Assembly (NCBI GenBank): GCA_963677825.2 | Contig: CAXXEF010000001.1 | Span: 1,798,001 to 1,862,000, forward strand | Direction of reading: 5' to 3' | Length of the DNA stretch: 64,000 nt | Source of the DNA: Sporobacter sp963677825 | GTDB lineage: Bacteria > Bacillota > Clostridia > Oscillospirales > Oscillospiraceae | Shown here: positions 14,815-22,881 of the stretch, piece after piece | Position numbering within the stretch: position 1 is the stretch's first letter | How the letters are laid out: every line of letters starts with the position of its first letter | Position numbers and translations under genes: made by a program | The notes under the pieces: generated by a model | What the model saw: the letters and a program-made list of their open reading frames with translations, nothing else | The model's database searches: none | Told to the model about the DNA's origin: nothing

Positions 14815-16643
14815 TATGCTTCTACCTCCCCAAGCGCGCCGAATCCGAAGTGATCGCAGCGCAGGCAGCGCCGGGCCTCCTGGGAGACTTCTTCGCGGGT
14901 CATGCCGATTTCGGCGATGTTAAAGTCGCATTTTCTGTCGCAGGCTTCGCGCTCGAGCATTTCAACACGACCCATCAGCGGCTTCTCGCGAAGCGCCGTG
15001 AACGCGTAGTCGATGCCAACGTCAAGCGTGTGCTTGAAGCCAAGATATTTGTCGATGCTCTCAGCAGCAACCTTACCGGCCTCAATGGCGCGGATAACGG
15101 TCGCTGGGCCCGACAGGCAGTCGCCGCCGGTGAATACGCCCGGCAGGTCTGTGACGGCGCAGTGCTTGTCTGCGACGAAGCGGCCGCGATTGACGGCCAT
15201 GCCGGCCTTTTCAAACGGCTCGGTCTCGATGGCCTGGCCGACGGACATGATCACGCGGTCACACGGGATCTCATACGCTTCTTTTTTAGAGTCGGTCGGC
15301 GCCGGACGGCCGTCTGAGCCGATTTTGCCGACGATCTGGGGCTTCACTTTGAACGCGGTAACGTTGCCGTCCGCGTCGGTCACAGCGCCGATTGGTGCGT
15401 TGAGCATCAGCATCTCGACGCCTTCGGCCACAGCCGCTTCAATCTCGGCGGGCAGAGCCGTCATGTCCTGCTGGCGGCGGCGGTAGACGACGCTGACCTT
15501 TTCAGCGCCAAGGCGTACCGCGGTGCGCGCCGCGTCCATTGCGACGTTGCCGCCGCCGACGATGATGATCTTTTTGCCGGTGAAGTCGGGCGCTTCGTTG
15601 TCGCCGATGCTGCGCAGGAACTCGACAGCGGCGACGACGCCGCAGGCGCCCTCGTTCTCGCAGCCGATTTTCTTGTCCGTATGCGCGCCGACGGCGACGT
15701 ATACGGCGTCAAAGTCTTTGCGCAGCTGCTCAACAGCCACGTCGGAACCGACGTCGGTGTTCAGCTTGATCTCGATGCCGGTTTGGGCAATCGCGTCAAT
15801 GTCAAACTGAAGGTTTTCCTTCGGGAAGCGATAGTTCGGGATGCCGTAGCGGAGCATACCGCCCAGCTGTTTGCGTTTTTCAAATACGGTAACGTCGTGA
15901 CCCATCAGCTGCAGATAGTATGCAGCGGAAAGACCCGACGGACCGCCGCCGATCACGGCGACCTTTTTGCCTGTTTTCTCGAGGCACGCCGGAGGCGGTA
16001 CGTCGCCGGCATAGTCGGCGGCGAAACGCTTAATGCCCCGGATATTGATCGCGTCGTCGAGCATCGTACGGCGGCAGCGTGTTTCACACGGATGCTCGCA
16101 GACGTAGCCGCACGCGGCCGGGAACGGATTGTCACGCCGGATCAGGCGGATCGCGTCGTCGTAGCGCTTCTGGCCGACGAGCGTGATGTAACCTGGAACG
16201 TCGATGTGGGCCGGGCACTGCGAAACGCACGGCACAGCCTGCTCAAAGCGCTCGGAGCACTTGCCCTTCTGGATGTGATACTCGTAATCCTTGCGGAACG
16301 CCTTCAGCGTCTTGAGGATATAGTCGGCGGCGCCGTAGCCGATGGCACAGTCTGCCGTGTCGGAAATGACCCGCGCCGTGTTCTCGATCAGTTGGAGTGT
16401 ACCGGGCTTGGCCTTGCCGTCCAGCACGGACTCCATCAGATTAACGAGATTGTTGAGCCCAACGCGGCAGGGAACACATTTCCCGCACGACTGGGCTTGG
16501 CACACCTTGATAAACGACGCGGCCATATCGATCGGGCAGATTGCCGACGGGCCGGATCTGACGCGGCGCGCGACATCCTCGTACAGCCGCTCAAGCGCCA
16601 CCTGCGCGTCGCTTGGTGTCATGATTGAAAGCCTGCTCACCAT
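14814..16643 (-). CDS. Hydrogenase-linked flavoprotein: NuoF-type Fe-S segment fused to a GltD/NfnB-like oxidoreductase
   Basis: 609 residues. Residues about 30-130 hold the NuoF C-terminal [4Fe-4S] motif (SCGKCVPCRVG), but the FMN/NADH domain that normally precedes it is missing. Next comes an Fer4_20-type cluster region (CVSQCPAHIDVPGY and CGYVCEHPCETRCRR), a first Rossmann motif GGGPSGLSAAYYLQ for FAD, a second GGGNVAMDAARTA for NAD(P), and a final FTGGDCLSGPATVIRAIEAG block. It ends with a short Cys motif (RRCLRCDHFG). It should pass electrons between NAD(P)H and HydA. The ATG at 16643 has AAAGGAAGA upstream; an in-frame longer reading to 16700 crosses a hairpin and is less likely. Confidence 0.88.
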   Translation of the reverse strand: MVSRLSIMTPSDAQVALERLYEDVARRVRSGPSAICPIDMAASFIKVCQAQSCGKCVPCRVGLNNLVNLMESVLDGKAKPGTLQLIENTARVISDTADCAIGYGAADYILKTLKAFRKDYEYHIQKGKCSERFEQAVPCVSQCPAHIDVPGYITLVGQKRYDDAIRLIRRDNPFPAACGYVCEHPCETRCRRTMLDDAINIRGIKRFAADYAGDVPPPACLEKTGKKVAVIGGGPSGLSAAYYLQLMGHDVTVFEKRKQLGGMLRYGIPNYRFPKENLQFDIDAIAQTGIEIKLNTDVGSDVAVEQLRKDFDAVYVAVGAHTDKKIGCENEGACGVVAAVEFLRSIGDNEAPDFTGKKIIIVGGGNVAMDAARTAVRLGAEKVSVVYRRRQQDMTALPAEIEAAVAEGVEMLMLNAPIGAVTDADGNVTAFKVKPQIVGKIGSDGRPAPTDSKKEAYEIPCDRVIMSVGQAIETEPFEKAGMAVNRGRFVADKHCAVTDLPGVFTGGDCLSGPATVIRAIEAGKVAAESIDKYLGFKHTLDVGIDYAFTALREKPLMGRVEMLEREACDRKCDFNIAEIGMTREEVSQEARRCLRCDHFGFGALGEVEA

Positions 16644-16658
16644 TCTCTTCCTTTCATT

Positions 16659-16678
16659 GCGGATCAACAAGGATCCGC
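16659..16678 (-). repeat. Leader hairpin before the hydrogenase flavoprotein
   Basis: GCGGATC and GATCCGC form a 7-bp stem with a 6-nt loop, ending about 15 nt upstream of the start codon and just upstream of the Shine-Dalgarno sequence. No U-run follows, so it is not a terminator. Confidence 0.5.
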
Positions 16679-16727
16679 TAAGTCTTGTTGTGTCGTTCAA
16701 GCCCGCCTGTTAAAAGGCAAGCGTAAA

Positions 16728-16745
16728 TCGTGAAAATATTAACAA
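16728..16745 (-). promoter_or_regulatory. Rex-like operator over the hydrogenase promoter
   Basis: Minus strand TTGTTAA-TATT-TTCACGA against the clostridial Rex pattern TTGTTAA-n4-TTAACAA: 12 of 14 half-site bases agree. It overlaps the -10 (TATTTT). Rex is the NADH/NAD+-sensing repressor known to control hydrogenase genes in related anaerobes, so binding would couple this operon to redox state. Confidence 0.55.
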
Positions 16746-16761
16746 AGTGGCGGTTAGCCAA
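16733..16761 (-). promoter_or_regulatory. Sigma-A promoter of the hydrogenase operon
   Basis: Minus strand TTGGCT (16756-16761), 17 nt, TATTTT (16733-16738). The -10 lies inside the Rex-like site. Confidence 0.55.
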
Positions 16762-16872
16762 CGTTTATTCTAGCAGAGAAGAAAGTCTAAATCTTGTACA
16801 TATCATATGATTTTTTGTAATATTATCTGTAATATCCCTATTATAATGTGGCCTTAGACGCGCGTATTCTGC

Positions 16873-16901
16873 TTGTCTTGCGCCGCCGGACACCGTATAA
16901 T
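16873..16901 (+). promoter_or_regulatory. Orphan plus-strand sigma-A promoter
   Basis: TTGTCT (16873-16878), 17 nt, TATAAT (16896-16901). There is no plus-strand gene downstream for over 600 nt, and the next gene (17008) points the other way. Transcription from about 16908 would give a short RNA ending near the hairpin at 16986-17005, or an antisense to the GNAT gene. The intergenic stretch 16762-17007 holds no credible protein gene. Confidence 0.5.
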
Positions 16902-16902
16902 G

Positions 16903-16941
16903 GTTTTGAGCACTCTTTTTACGACCGATTGAGCTCAAAAC
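16903..16941. repeat. Spaced inverted repeat
   Basis: GTTTTGAGC (16903-16911) and GCTCAAAAC (16933-16941), separated by 21 nt. It would form the first stem of any RNA started from the promoter at 16873-16901. Confidence 0.6.
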
Positions 16942-16985
16942 GACAGAAATGGACCCGCCCGGAAGACGGATCCACGCGTGGTACC

Positions 16986-17005
16986 AATCCGGCCGAAGCG
17001 CCGGA
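16986..17005. terminator. Hairpin at the 3' end of the GNAT gene
   Basis: ATCCGGC and GCCGGAT with a short loop, between the GNAT stop (17008) and the orphan promoter. Both flanks are poor in T, so termination would be weak in either direction. Confidence 0.4.
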
Positions 17006-17007
17006 TG

Positions 17008-17283
17008 TTACTTCTTGGCCAGCACGTCGGCGTAGTCGGGATGGCGTTTGAACCAGATCTCCGCGTAAGAGCAGGAAACCTCGGCGCGTCGCTTCGTCCG
17101 ACGCAGCTCCTCGGCCGCGCGTTTGACAAGCTCGTCCGCGTAGCCTTTGCCGCGCAATGACGGGTCGACATGCGTCGAACAGATATCGACGACGCCCGGC
17201 GCGATCGGCGGATAGGCAATCTCCGCGAATACCTTGCCGTCTTCTTTGTAAACGATGGTGTTTTCCAGAACAGTATAGCCCAT
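17008..17283 (-). CDS. Small GNAT-family N-acetyltransferase (YjdJ-like)
   Basis: 91 residues, the length of the short YjdJ-type acetyltransferases. Acetyl-CoA binding motif at VDPSLRGKGYADELVKRAAEE (R/Q-x2-G-x-G/A form), followed by SCSYAEIWFKRHPDYADV with the conserved C-terminal Tyr and HP. Substrate unknown. GGGAGG is 9 nt from the ATG. It has its own promoter (17329-17357). Confidence 0.85.
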   Translation of the reverse strand: MGYTVLENTIVYKEDGKVFAEIAYPPIAPGVVDICSTHVDPSLRGKGYADELVKRAAEELRRTKRRAEVSCSYAEIWFKRHPDYADVLAKK

Positions 17284-17328
17284 AAGCGACGTCCTCCCGG
17301 CGCGCAGAAGTTGTGCGCTACCGCTTAT

Positions 17329-17357
17329 ATTGTATCAAAAAAAGACCTAAAAAACAA
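17329..17357 (-). promoter_or_regulatory. Promoter of the GNAT gene, overlapping an upstream terminator
   Basis: Minus strand TTGTTT (17352-17357), 17 nt, TACAAT (17329-17334). The -35 is built from the U-tract of the terminator at 17349-17372. Confidence 0.6.
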
Positions 17358-17423
17358 GCTGGGACATCCAGCCAAGTCCTGCCGGAGGGACACCGAAACG
17401 CGCACTTACGGCGAAAATGCCGG
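17349..17423 (-). ncRNA. Candidate small RNA with an anti-Shine-Dalgarno loop
   Basis: A minus-strand unit bounded by a promoter (17430-17458) and an intrinsic terminator: GCTGG-loop-CCAGC at 17358-17372, then six U at 17349-17354. The predicted ~75-nt RNA has three stems: CGCCG with CGGUG; GUCC-CUCCGGCA-GGAC; and the terminator. The middle loop exposes CCUCC, complementary to the GGAGG ribosome-binding core, as in C-rich-loop sRNAs of Gram-positive bacteria (RsaE/RoxS type). It contains no protein frame and matches no riboswitch class I know. It could also be a leader of the GNAT gene, but that gene has its own promoter. Confidence 0.5.
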
Positions 17424-17429
17424 CTTTAT

Positions 17430-17458
17430 GGTATAAATGACTAAAAAACCGGAACCAA
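17430..17458 (-). promoter_or_regulatory. Promoter of the candidate small RNA
   Basis: Minus strand TTGGTT (17453-17458), 17 nt, TATACC (17430-17435). Predicted start near 17423. Confidence 0.5.
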
Positions 17459-17497
17459 ACCGCGGCAAACTAATGAATTATCATATTACCGAACTAC

Positions 17498-17526
17498 TTG
17501 ACTACCACGCTAAAGTGCGGTATAAT
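17498..17526 (+). promoter_or_regulatory. Promoter of the histidine operon
   Basis: TTGACT (17498-17503), 17 nt, TATAAT (17521-17526). Start near 17533, giving a leader of under 30 nt with no room for a T-box or attenuator. Regulation, if any, must act at the promoter or by HisG feedback. Confidence 0.82.
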
Positions 17527-17560
17527 GCCGCTATCCTGATAAGATAGGAGTACAACCGCC

Positions 17561-18679
17561 ATGACTTTTTCGTCTGACGTGCTTAAAAATGAAGAGAAGG
17601 CAATGATGAACCTGCGGGCGCTGTACCAGCAGTACGGCTACGCCCAATATAAGATGAGCAAGTTCGAGGAGTACGATCTATACGTGCGCAACAAGAGCTT
17701 TCTGAAGTCGGAGCAGATCATCACGTTCAACGACGTCAGCGGCAAGCTGATGGCGCTCCGGCCGGATGTGACGCTGTCTATTGTTAAAAACACGAAGGAC
17801 TGCGAGCACGCGTTGTGTAAGTATTTCTACAACGAAAACGTCTACCGGCTGGCGCATACGTCCAACGAGTTTAAAGAGCGGATGCAGGTCGGGCTGGAAT
17901 GCATCGGCGCCATCGACGTCTACGCGATGAGCGAAGTCGTGCTGCTGGCTGAAAAGAGCCTGCAGTCGATCAGTGAACGGTACGTGCTGGAACTCTCTCA
18001 CATGGGCTTTTTGGCCGGTCTTTTTGATGCGCTCGGTCTGCCCGAAACGCAGCGCGAGACGCTGCTGCGCGGCATCAGCGAGAAAAACGCGCCGGAGATC
18101 GGAAAACTCTGCGACAGGTACGGCGTCACTGCCGACGCCAAGCGCCGACTGACGGCGCTGGCCGGTCTGTACGGCCCGTTCGAGCAGACGATCGACACGC
18201 TGCGCGAGATCGGCTTGGGCGACAAGGCTGCCGCGGCAACCGACGAGCTGGCGCAGGTATACGAGACGGTCAAGAGCCTCGGCGGCGGCCGCCTTATGCT
18301 TGATTTTTCGATTGTCAACGACATGAATTACTATAACGGCATCATCTTTCAGGGTTTTATCGACGGTGTACCGACCGGCATTTTGTCCGGCGGGCGCTAC
18401 GACAACCTGATGCGCCGGTTCGGCAAGACAGCCGACGCCGTTGGTTTTGCCGTGTTTATCGACCTGCTGGAGCGATACGAAGCGGAGATGCCGCCGTATG
18501 ATATCGACGTGCTGATCGTCTACGACGATGAAACAGACACGGCCGCGCTTGCACGGGCCGTCAAGCAGCTCACAGACGACGGCCTTTCCGTCCGTGCCGA
18601 GCGCGGCGAGGGCAGCGTACTCAGGTATAAGAAGAAAATGACGATCGAAAACGGCAGCTTAACGGAGGTGCGCGCATGA
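17561..18679 (+). CDS. hisZ: ATP phosphoribosyltransferase regulatory subunit HisZ
   Basis: Histidyl-tRNA-synthetase-like protein that activates the short HisG and carries histidine feedback. 372 residues. Class II synthetase-like core is visible in KMSKFEEYDLYV, LRPDVTLSIVKN and GGRYDNLMRRFG. The full tRNA anticodon-binding domain is absent; a short C-terminal domain remains. ATAGGAG lies about 10 nt upstream. First gene of the operon; it overlaps hisG by 4 nt. Confidence 0.9.
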   Translation: MTFSSDVLKNEEKAMMNLRALYQQYGYAQYKMSKFEEYDLYVRNKSFLKSEQIITFNDVSGKLMALRPDVTLSIVKNTKDCEHALCKYFYNENVYRLAHTSNEFKERMQVGLECIGAIDVYAMSEVVLLAEKSLQSISERYVLELSHMGFLAGLFDALGLPETQRETLLRGISEKNAPEIGKLCDRYGVTADAKRRLTALAGLYGPFEQTIDTLREIGLGDKAAAATDELAQVYETVKSLGGGRLMLDFSIVNDMNYYNGIIFQGFIDGVPTGILSGGRYDNLMRRFGKTADAVGFAVFIDLLERYEAEMPPYDIDVLIVYDDETDTAALARAVKQLTDDGLSVRAERGEGSVLRYKKKMTIENGSLTEVRA

Positions 18680-19308
18680 TTAATATCGCCCTGCCGAAAG
18701 GACGGCTCGGAGAGAGCGTCTACGGTATGTTCGAGGCTGTCGGCTACGGCTGCCCGTCGATTCGAGAAAACAACCGGAAACTGATTTTTGAAAATCAGGA
18801 GACGGGCGTGCGCTACTTCTGGGTCAAGCCGTCAGACGTGCCGATCTACGTTGAACGCGGCGCGGCCGATATCGGCGTGGCCGGTAAAGACATCCTGCTT
18901 GAGCACCAGAGCGACATCTTTGAGCTCTTAGATCTTGATGTCGGCAAATGCCGGATGTGCGTGGCTGCTAAAAAGGGTTTCCGCGACGATCTGGACGCGA
19001 CGCTGCGCGTGGCGACCAAGTTTTCGGCCATCGCGCACGACTACTACGCCGGGCAAAGCCGCGAGATTGACATCATCCACCTCAACGGCTCGATCGAGCT
19101 CGCGCCGATTCTCGGCTTGTCCGACGTCATCGTCGACATCGTTGAAACCGGCACGACGCTGCGTGAAAACGACCTTGAGGTCATTGAGGAGATCTGCCCC
19201 ATCAGTGCGCGGCTGATCGCCAATAAGGTCAGCTATAAATTCAAATACGACGAGATCAGCACCTTGTGCAAAAAGATCTCCGAAAACGCGGGAGGAACCT
19301 CCGCATGA
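18676..19308 (+). CDS. hisG: ATP phosphoribosyltransferase, short form
   Basis: First committed step of histidine synthesis, joining ATP and PRPP. 210 residues, so it is the short form that lacks the regulatory C-terminal domain and needs HisZ. Visible motifs: ALPKGRLGE at the start, GIVGKDIL-type block (IGVAGKDILLEH), and the PRPP loop DIVETGTTLRENDL. Overlaps hisZ and hisD by 4 nt each. Confidence 0.96.
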   Translation: MINIALPKGRLGESVYGMFEAVGYGCPSIRENNRKLIFENQETGVRYFWVKPSDVPIYVERGAADIGVAGKDILLEHQSDIFELLDLDVGKCRMCVAAKKGFRDDLDATLRVATKFSAIAHDYYAGQSREIDIIHLNGSIELAPILGLSDVIVDIVETGTTLRENDLEVIEEICPISARLIANKVSYKFKYDEISTLCKKISENAGGTSA

Positions 19309-20600
19309 TCAAAATACTTAAATACGGTGAATTGGACGAGCGGGAGATCCTCGCCCGTACCGAGCCGACGGTAAACGTCGGCGCCGCTGTTACGGATATT
19401 ATTGCCGACGTGCGCCAAAACGGCGACACGGCGCTCATCGCCTATGCGAAAAAGTTTGATAACGCGGCGCTCACGTCGGTCGAAGTGACCAAAGCGGAAA
19501 TCGACGCGGCGTTTAAAGCCGTAGAGCCGGAATTTCTAGACGTGCTCGAAAAGGCCGCCGACAACATCCGCGCATTTCACGAGAAGCAAAAGCGCAGCGG
19601 CTTCATTATGACAGGAGACAACGGCGTCGTGCTCGGGCAGCGCGTACTGCCGCTCGATACGGTCGGCGTGTACATCCCCGGCGGCACGGCGAGCTATCCG
19701 TCGTCGGCGCTGATGAATCTCATCCCGGCGAAGCTTGCCGGCGTGCGTCAGCTTGTGATGGTTTCGCCCCCGTCGGCCGGCGGGACGATTGCGCCCGCGA
19801 TCCTCGCCGCGGCAAAGATAGGCGGCGCCGACCGGATTTTTAAGGTCGGCGGCGCGCAGGCCGTTGCGGCGCTCGCGTACGGCACCCAAACGGTGCCGAA
19901 GGTCGATAAGATCACCGGCCCCGGCAACGCCTACGTCGCCGAAGCTAAGAAACAGGTGTTCGGTACGGTCGACATCGACATGATTGCCGGGCCGAGCGAA
20001 ATCCTCGTCATTGCCGACGAGACGGCCGACCCCGTTTACGTCGCGGCCGACCTCTTGTCGCAGGCCGAGCACGACGTGCTCGCCGCCGCGGTGCTCATCA
20101 CGGATAGTCCGGCGCTGGGCGACGCGGTCGCCGCGGAGATCGCGCGCCAGCTGGCACTGCTGCCGCGCTGCGAGATCGCGCGTAAATCCATCGACGAGAA
20201 CGGGAAAATCATCGTGACGGAAAATCTCGAGCAGGCAATCATAATTTCCAACAAGCTTGCGCCGGAGCATCTCGAGATCTGCGTCGACAATCCGTTTGAC
20301 TACCTTGACGCCGTGACGAACGCTGGCTCCGTCTTTTTGGGCAAATACTGCCCCGAGGCGCTCGGCGACTATTTTGCCGGCCCGAACCACACGCTCCCGA
20401 CTGTCGGCACGGCGCGGTTTTCCAGCCCCTTGTCCGTCGACGATTTTGTGAAAAAGTCCTCATACACGTACTACACGAAGAAGGCGCTTGAAGCCGTGTG
20501 CAGTGACGTCGCGCGGTTTGCCGAAAAGGAAGGCCTTGACGCGCATGCGCGCTCGGTGACGTGCCGCTTCGGCGGTGGGGACGCGGAGAAGAATAAATGA
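19305..20600 (+). CDS. hisD: Histidinol dehydrogenase
   Basis: Two-step NAD+-dependent oxidation of histidinol to histidine. 431 residues. The ATG at 19305 overlaps the hisG stop (ATGA) and follows GGGAGG; a longer reading into hisG is rejected. Family blocks: VYIPGGTASYPSSALMN, KVGGAQAVAALAYGT, ITGPGNAYVAEAKK, AGPSEILVIAD and AEHDVLAAA, with Zn- and catalytic-site His in the last block and in GPNHTLPT. Confidence 0.97.
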   Translation: MIKILKYGELDEREILARTEPTVNVGAAVTDIIADVRQNGDTALIAYAKKFDNAALTSVEVTKAEIDAAFKAVEPEFLDVLEKAADNIRAFHEKQKRSGFIMTGDNGVVLGQRVLPLDTVGVYIPGGTASYPSSALMNLIPAKLAGVRQLVMVSPPSAGGTIAPAILAAAKIGGADRIFKVGGAQAVAALAYGTQTVPKVDKITGPGNAYVAEAKKQVFGTVDIDMIAGPSEILVIADETADPVYVAADLLSQAEHDVLAAAVLITDSPALGDAVAAEIARQLALLPRCEIARKSIDENGKIIVTENLEQAIIISNKLAPEHLEICVDNPFDYLDAVTNAGSVFLGKYCPEALGDYFAGPNHTLPTVGTARFSSPLSVDDFVKKSSYTYYTKKALEAVCSDVARFAEKEGLDAHARSVTCRFGGGDAEKNK

Positions 20601-21664
20601 GCAGATTTATGAGCCGCCGGTTTGACGCGCTGAAAGAATACGTCCCCGGCGAGCAGCCGCAGGACATGCAGTACGTCAAACTCAACACGAACGAATCGCC
20701 GTATCCGCCCGCACCTGAAACAGCCGGGCGGGTCAGCGCTTCTGAGATCGACAAGCTGAACTTGTACCCCGATCCTGAGGGGCGTCTTTTACGCGACAAG
20801 CTTGCCGCACTTTACGGCGTCGGGGCGGAGAACATCTTTTTGTCCAACGGGTCCGACGAAGCGCTCGCGTTCGCGTTTATGGCCTTTTGCGACGATGCGC
20901 GCCCCGTCGCGTTCCCGGACATTACTTATCCATTTTATCCCGTCTACGCCGATCTGTTCAGCCTGCCGAAAAAGATCATCCCCGTCCGCGACGACTTTAC
21001 GATCGACCCGGCGGATTACATCTCGCTGGGGCAGAACATCGTCATCGCCAATCCCTGCTCACCGGCCGGGACGGCGCTCGCGCTCGGCGATGTTGAGCGG
21101 ATTGCACAATCGAATCCAGATTACATTGTGATTATTGACGAAGCGTACGTCGATTTCGGGGCAGAGTCGGCCGTCGGGCTGATCGGCCAATATGACAACC
21201 TGCTCGTCGTACAGACGTACTCGAAGTCGCGCAGTATGGCGGGCGTGCGCCTGGGTGTCACGTTCGGTTCGAGTGCGCTCATCGCGGACTTAAACAAGAT
21301 CAAGTATTCGTTTAACCCTTATAACGTCAGCCGGCTCGCGCTTGTGTGCGGCGAGGCGGCCGTCGACGAGGACGCGTACTACAAAGAGCGCTGCGCGATG
21401 ATCGTCAAAACGCGCGAAGACACGGCGTCGGCGCTGGGGTCGATTGGTTTCGAGATGACCGACTCCAAAGCAAACTTTTTGTTTGCGCGCCACCCACGAA
21501 AATCGGGCGGCGACCTGTATCGCGCGCTCAAGAAGCGGGGGATTTTAGTCCGTCACTTTGACAAACCGCGCATTTCCGATTATCTTAGAATTACGATCGG
21601 CACCGACGAACAGATGGCGGCGCTGATCGACGCGTTAAAAACCATCCTTGAAAATGAGGTATAA
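20597..21664 (+). CDS. hisC: Histidinol-phosphate aminotransferase
   Basis: PLP enzyme converting imidazole acetol-phosphate to histidinol phosphate. 355 residues. Substrate-recognition KLNTNESPYPP near the N-terminus, FLSNGSDEALAF, the DEAYVDFG aspartate block, and the PLP lysine in TYSKSRSMAGVRLG. Overlaps hisD by 4 nt. Confidence 0.95.
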   Translation: MSRFMSRRFDALKEYVPGEQPQDMQYVKLNTNESPYPPAPETAGRVSASEIDKLNLYPDPEGRLLRDKLAALYGVGAENIFLSNGSDEALAFAFMAFCDDARPVAFPDITYPFYPVYADLFSLPKKIIPVRDDFTIDPADYISLGQNIVIANPCSPAGTALALGDVERIAQSNPDYIVIIDEAYVDFGAESAVGLIGQYDNLLVVQTYSKSRSMAGVRLGVTFGSSALIADLNKIKYSFNPYNVSRLALVCGEAAVDEDAYYKERCAMIVKTREDTASALGSIGFEMTDSKANFLFARHPRKSGGDLYRALKKRGILVRHFDKPRISDYLRITIGTDEQMAALIDALKTILENEV

Positions 21665-21667
21665 ATC

Positions 21668-22258
21668 ATGCGTAAGAGTGACATCAAGCGCCAAACAGCC
21701 GAGACGGACATTACCGTCAGCCTGACGATTGACGGGCGCGGCACCAATCAAATTGATACCGGCGTCGGGTTTTTAGACCACATGCTCACGCTATTTAGCC
21801 GCCACGGCCGCTTTGACCTGACGGTCACCTGCAAGGGTGACACGCACGTCGACGCGCATCACTCGACGGAAGACGTTGGGCTTTGCCTCGGTGCGGCCTT
21901 TGCCGAAGCGCTCGGCGACATGAAGGGCATCGTCCGCTATGGCGACGTCACACTCCCGATGGACGAGGCGCTTGTCACCTGCGCCGTCGATGTATCCGGT
22001 CGGAGCCATCTCGGGTTCGGACTTGAGCTGCCGCAGGGCAAGGTCGGCACGTGGGACACCGAGCTCGTCGAGGAGTTTCTCCTCGCGTTTACGCGCCGCG
22101 CCGGCATCACGCTGCATCTCGTGCAGCTCAGCGGCACGAACACGCACCATATCATCGAAGCGGCGTTTAAGGCCATGGCGCGCGCGCTACGCAAAGCCGT
22201 CGCGATCGACCCCGATTTCAGCGACGAGATACCGTCTACCAAAGGAGTATTAGCTTGA
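21668..22258 (+). CDS. hisB: Imidazoleglycerol-phosphate dehydratase
   Basis: Mn2+-dependent dehydration step. 196 residues, a monofunctional HisB without a phosphatase domain. Metal-binding His motifs FLDHMLTLFSRHG, DAHHSTEDVG and GTNTHHIIEAAFKA are all present. Confidence 0.97.
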   Translation: MRKSDIKRQTAETDITVSLTIDGRGTNQIDTGVGFLDHMLTLFSRHGRFDLTVTCKGDTHVDAHHSTEDVGLCLGAAFAEALGDMKGIVRYGDVTLPMDEALVTCAVDVSGRSHLGFGLELPQGKVGTWDTELVEEFLLAFTRRAGITLHLVQLSGTNTHHIIEAAFKAMARALRKAVAIDPDFSDEIPSTKGVLA

Positions 22259-22872
22259 TTGCTATTGTAGATTACGGCGTCGGCAATCTGTTTTCGCTGC
22301 GCAGCTCGCTGGAATTCATCGGGCAGCCGGCGGAGATAACCGGCGACGCCGAGGAGCTTAAAAACGCCGACCGAATCATCCTGCCCGGCGTCGGCGCGTT
22401 TGAAGACGCCGTCGCCAAGCTGCGCCAGAGCGGTCTGGCAGACGTCGTTTGTCAAGAGGCGCAGAAGGGCAAGCCGCTCCTGGGCATCTGCCTCGGGATG
22501 CAGCTCTTGTTCGATAAAAGTTACGAATACGGCGACTGGGAGGGCCTCGGCCTCATCAAGGGCGAGGTCGTTCCGATGGCGCCGGTCATCCCGGCGGACT
22601 ATAAAGTGCCGCACATCGGCTGGAACGCGCTGCGCTTTCCGGCCGATCAGCCGGTCAGCCCCTTGTGGAAATACATCCAAGAGGGCGACCATGTTTACTT
22701 CGTCCACTCCTACTACGCCGCCGACTGCGACGACGCCGTCATCGCGACGACCGAGTACGGCGCGAGCCTGACCGCCGCCGCCAATTCCGGCAGTGTGTAC
22801 GGCACGCAGTTCCATCCCGAAAAAAGCGGCGATGTCGGGCTGAACATTTTACGCGCATTTTGCGAGATATAG
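22255..22872 (+). CDS. hisH: Imidazole glycerol phosphate synthase glutaminase subunit
   Basis: Supplies ammonia to HisF. 205 residues, class I glutamine amidotransferase with nucleophile in GICLGMQLLFD and the His-Glu pair in QFHPEKSG. The start is TTG at 22255, overlapping the hisB stop (TTGA); AAAGGAG at 22241-22247 is 7 nt upstream and supports this non-ATG start. Confidence 0.96.
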   Translation: MIAIVDYGVGNLFSLRSSLEFIGQPAEITGDAEELKNADRIILPGVGAFEDAVAKLRQSGLADVVCQEAQKGKPLLGICLGMQLLFDKSYEYGDWEGLGLIKGEVVPMAPVIPADYKVPHIGWNALRFPADQPVSPLWKYIQEGDHVYFVHSYYAADCDDAVIATTEYGASLTAAANSGSVYGTQFHPEKSGDVGLNILRAFCEI

Positions 22873-22881
22873 AGGCAACCT

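Noticed and set aside
13009..14853. Plus-strand frame of 614 residues over hydA
   Set aside because: Antisense of the hydrogenase gene; the H-cluster motifs are on the other strand.
15681..16628. Plus-strand frame of 315 residues over the flavoprotein
   Set aside because: Antisense shadow; the FAD and Fe-S motifs lie on the minus strand.
16940..17005. GTGGTACC near 16978-16985 as a T-box
   Set aside because: Shares eight bases with the T-box core, but the flanking AGG...GCG pairing, specifier domain and downstream aminoacyl-tRNA or amino-acid gene are missing.
16848..17051. 67-residue plus-strand frame between the hydrogenase and GNAT genes
   Set aside because: No Shine-Dalgarno sequence, overlaps promoter and hairpin sequences, no homology features.
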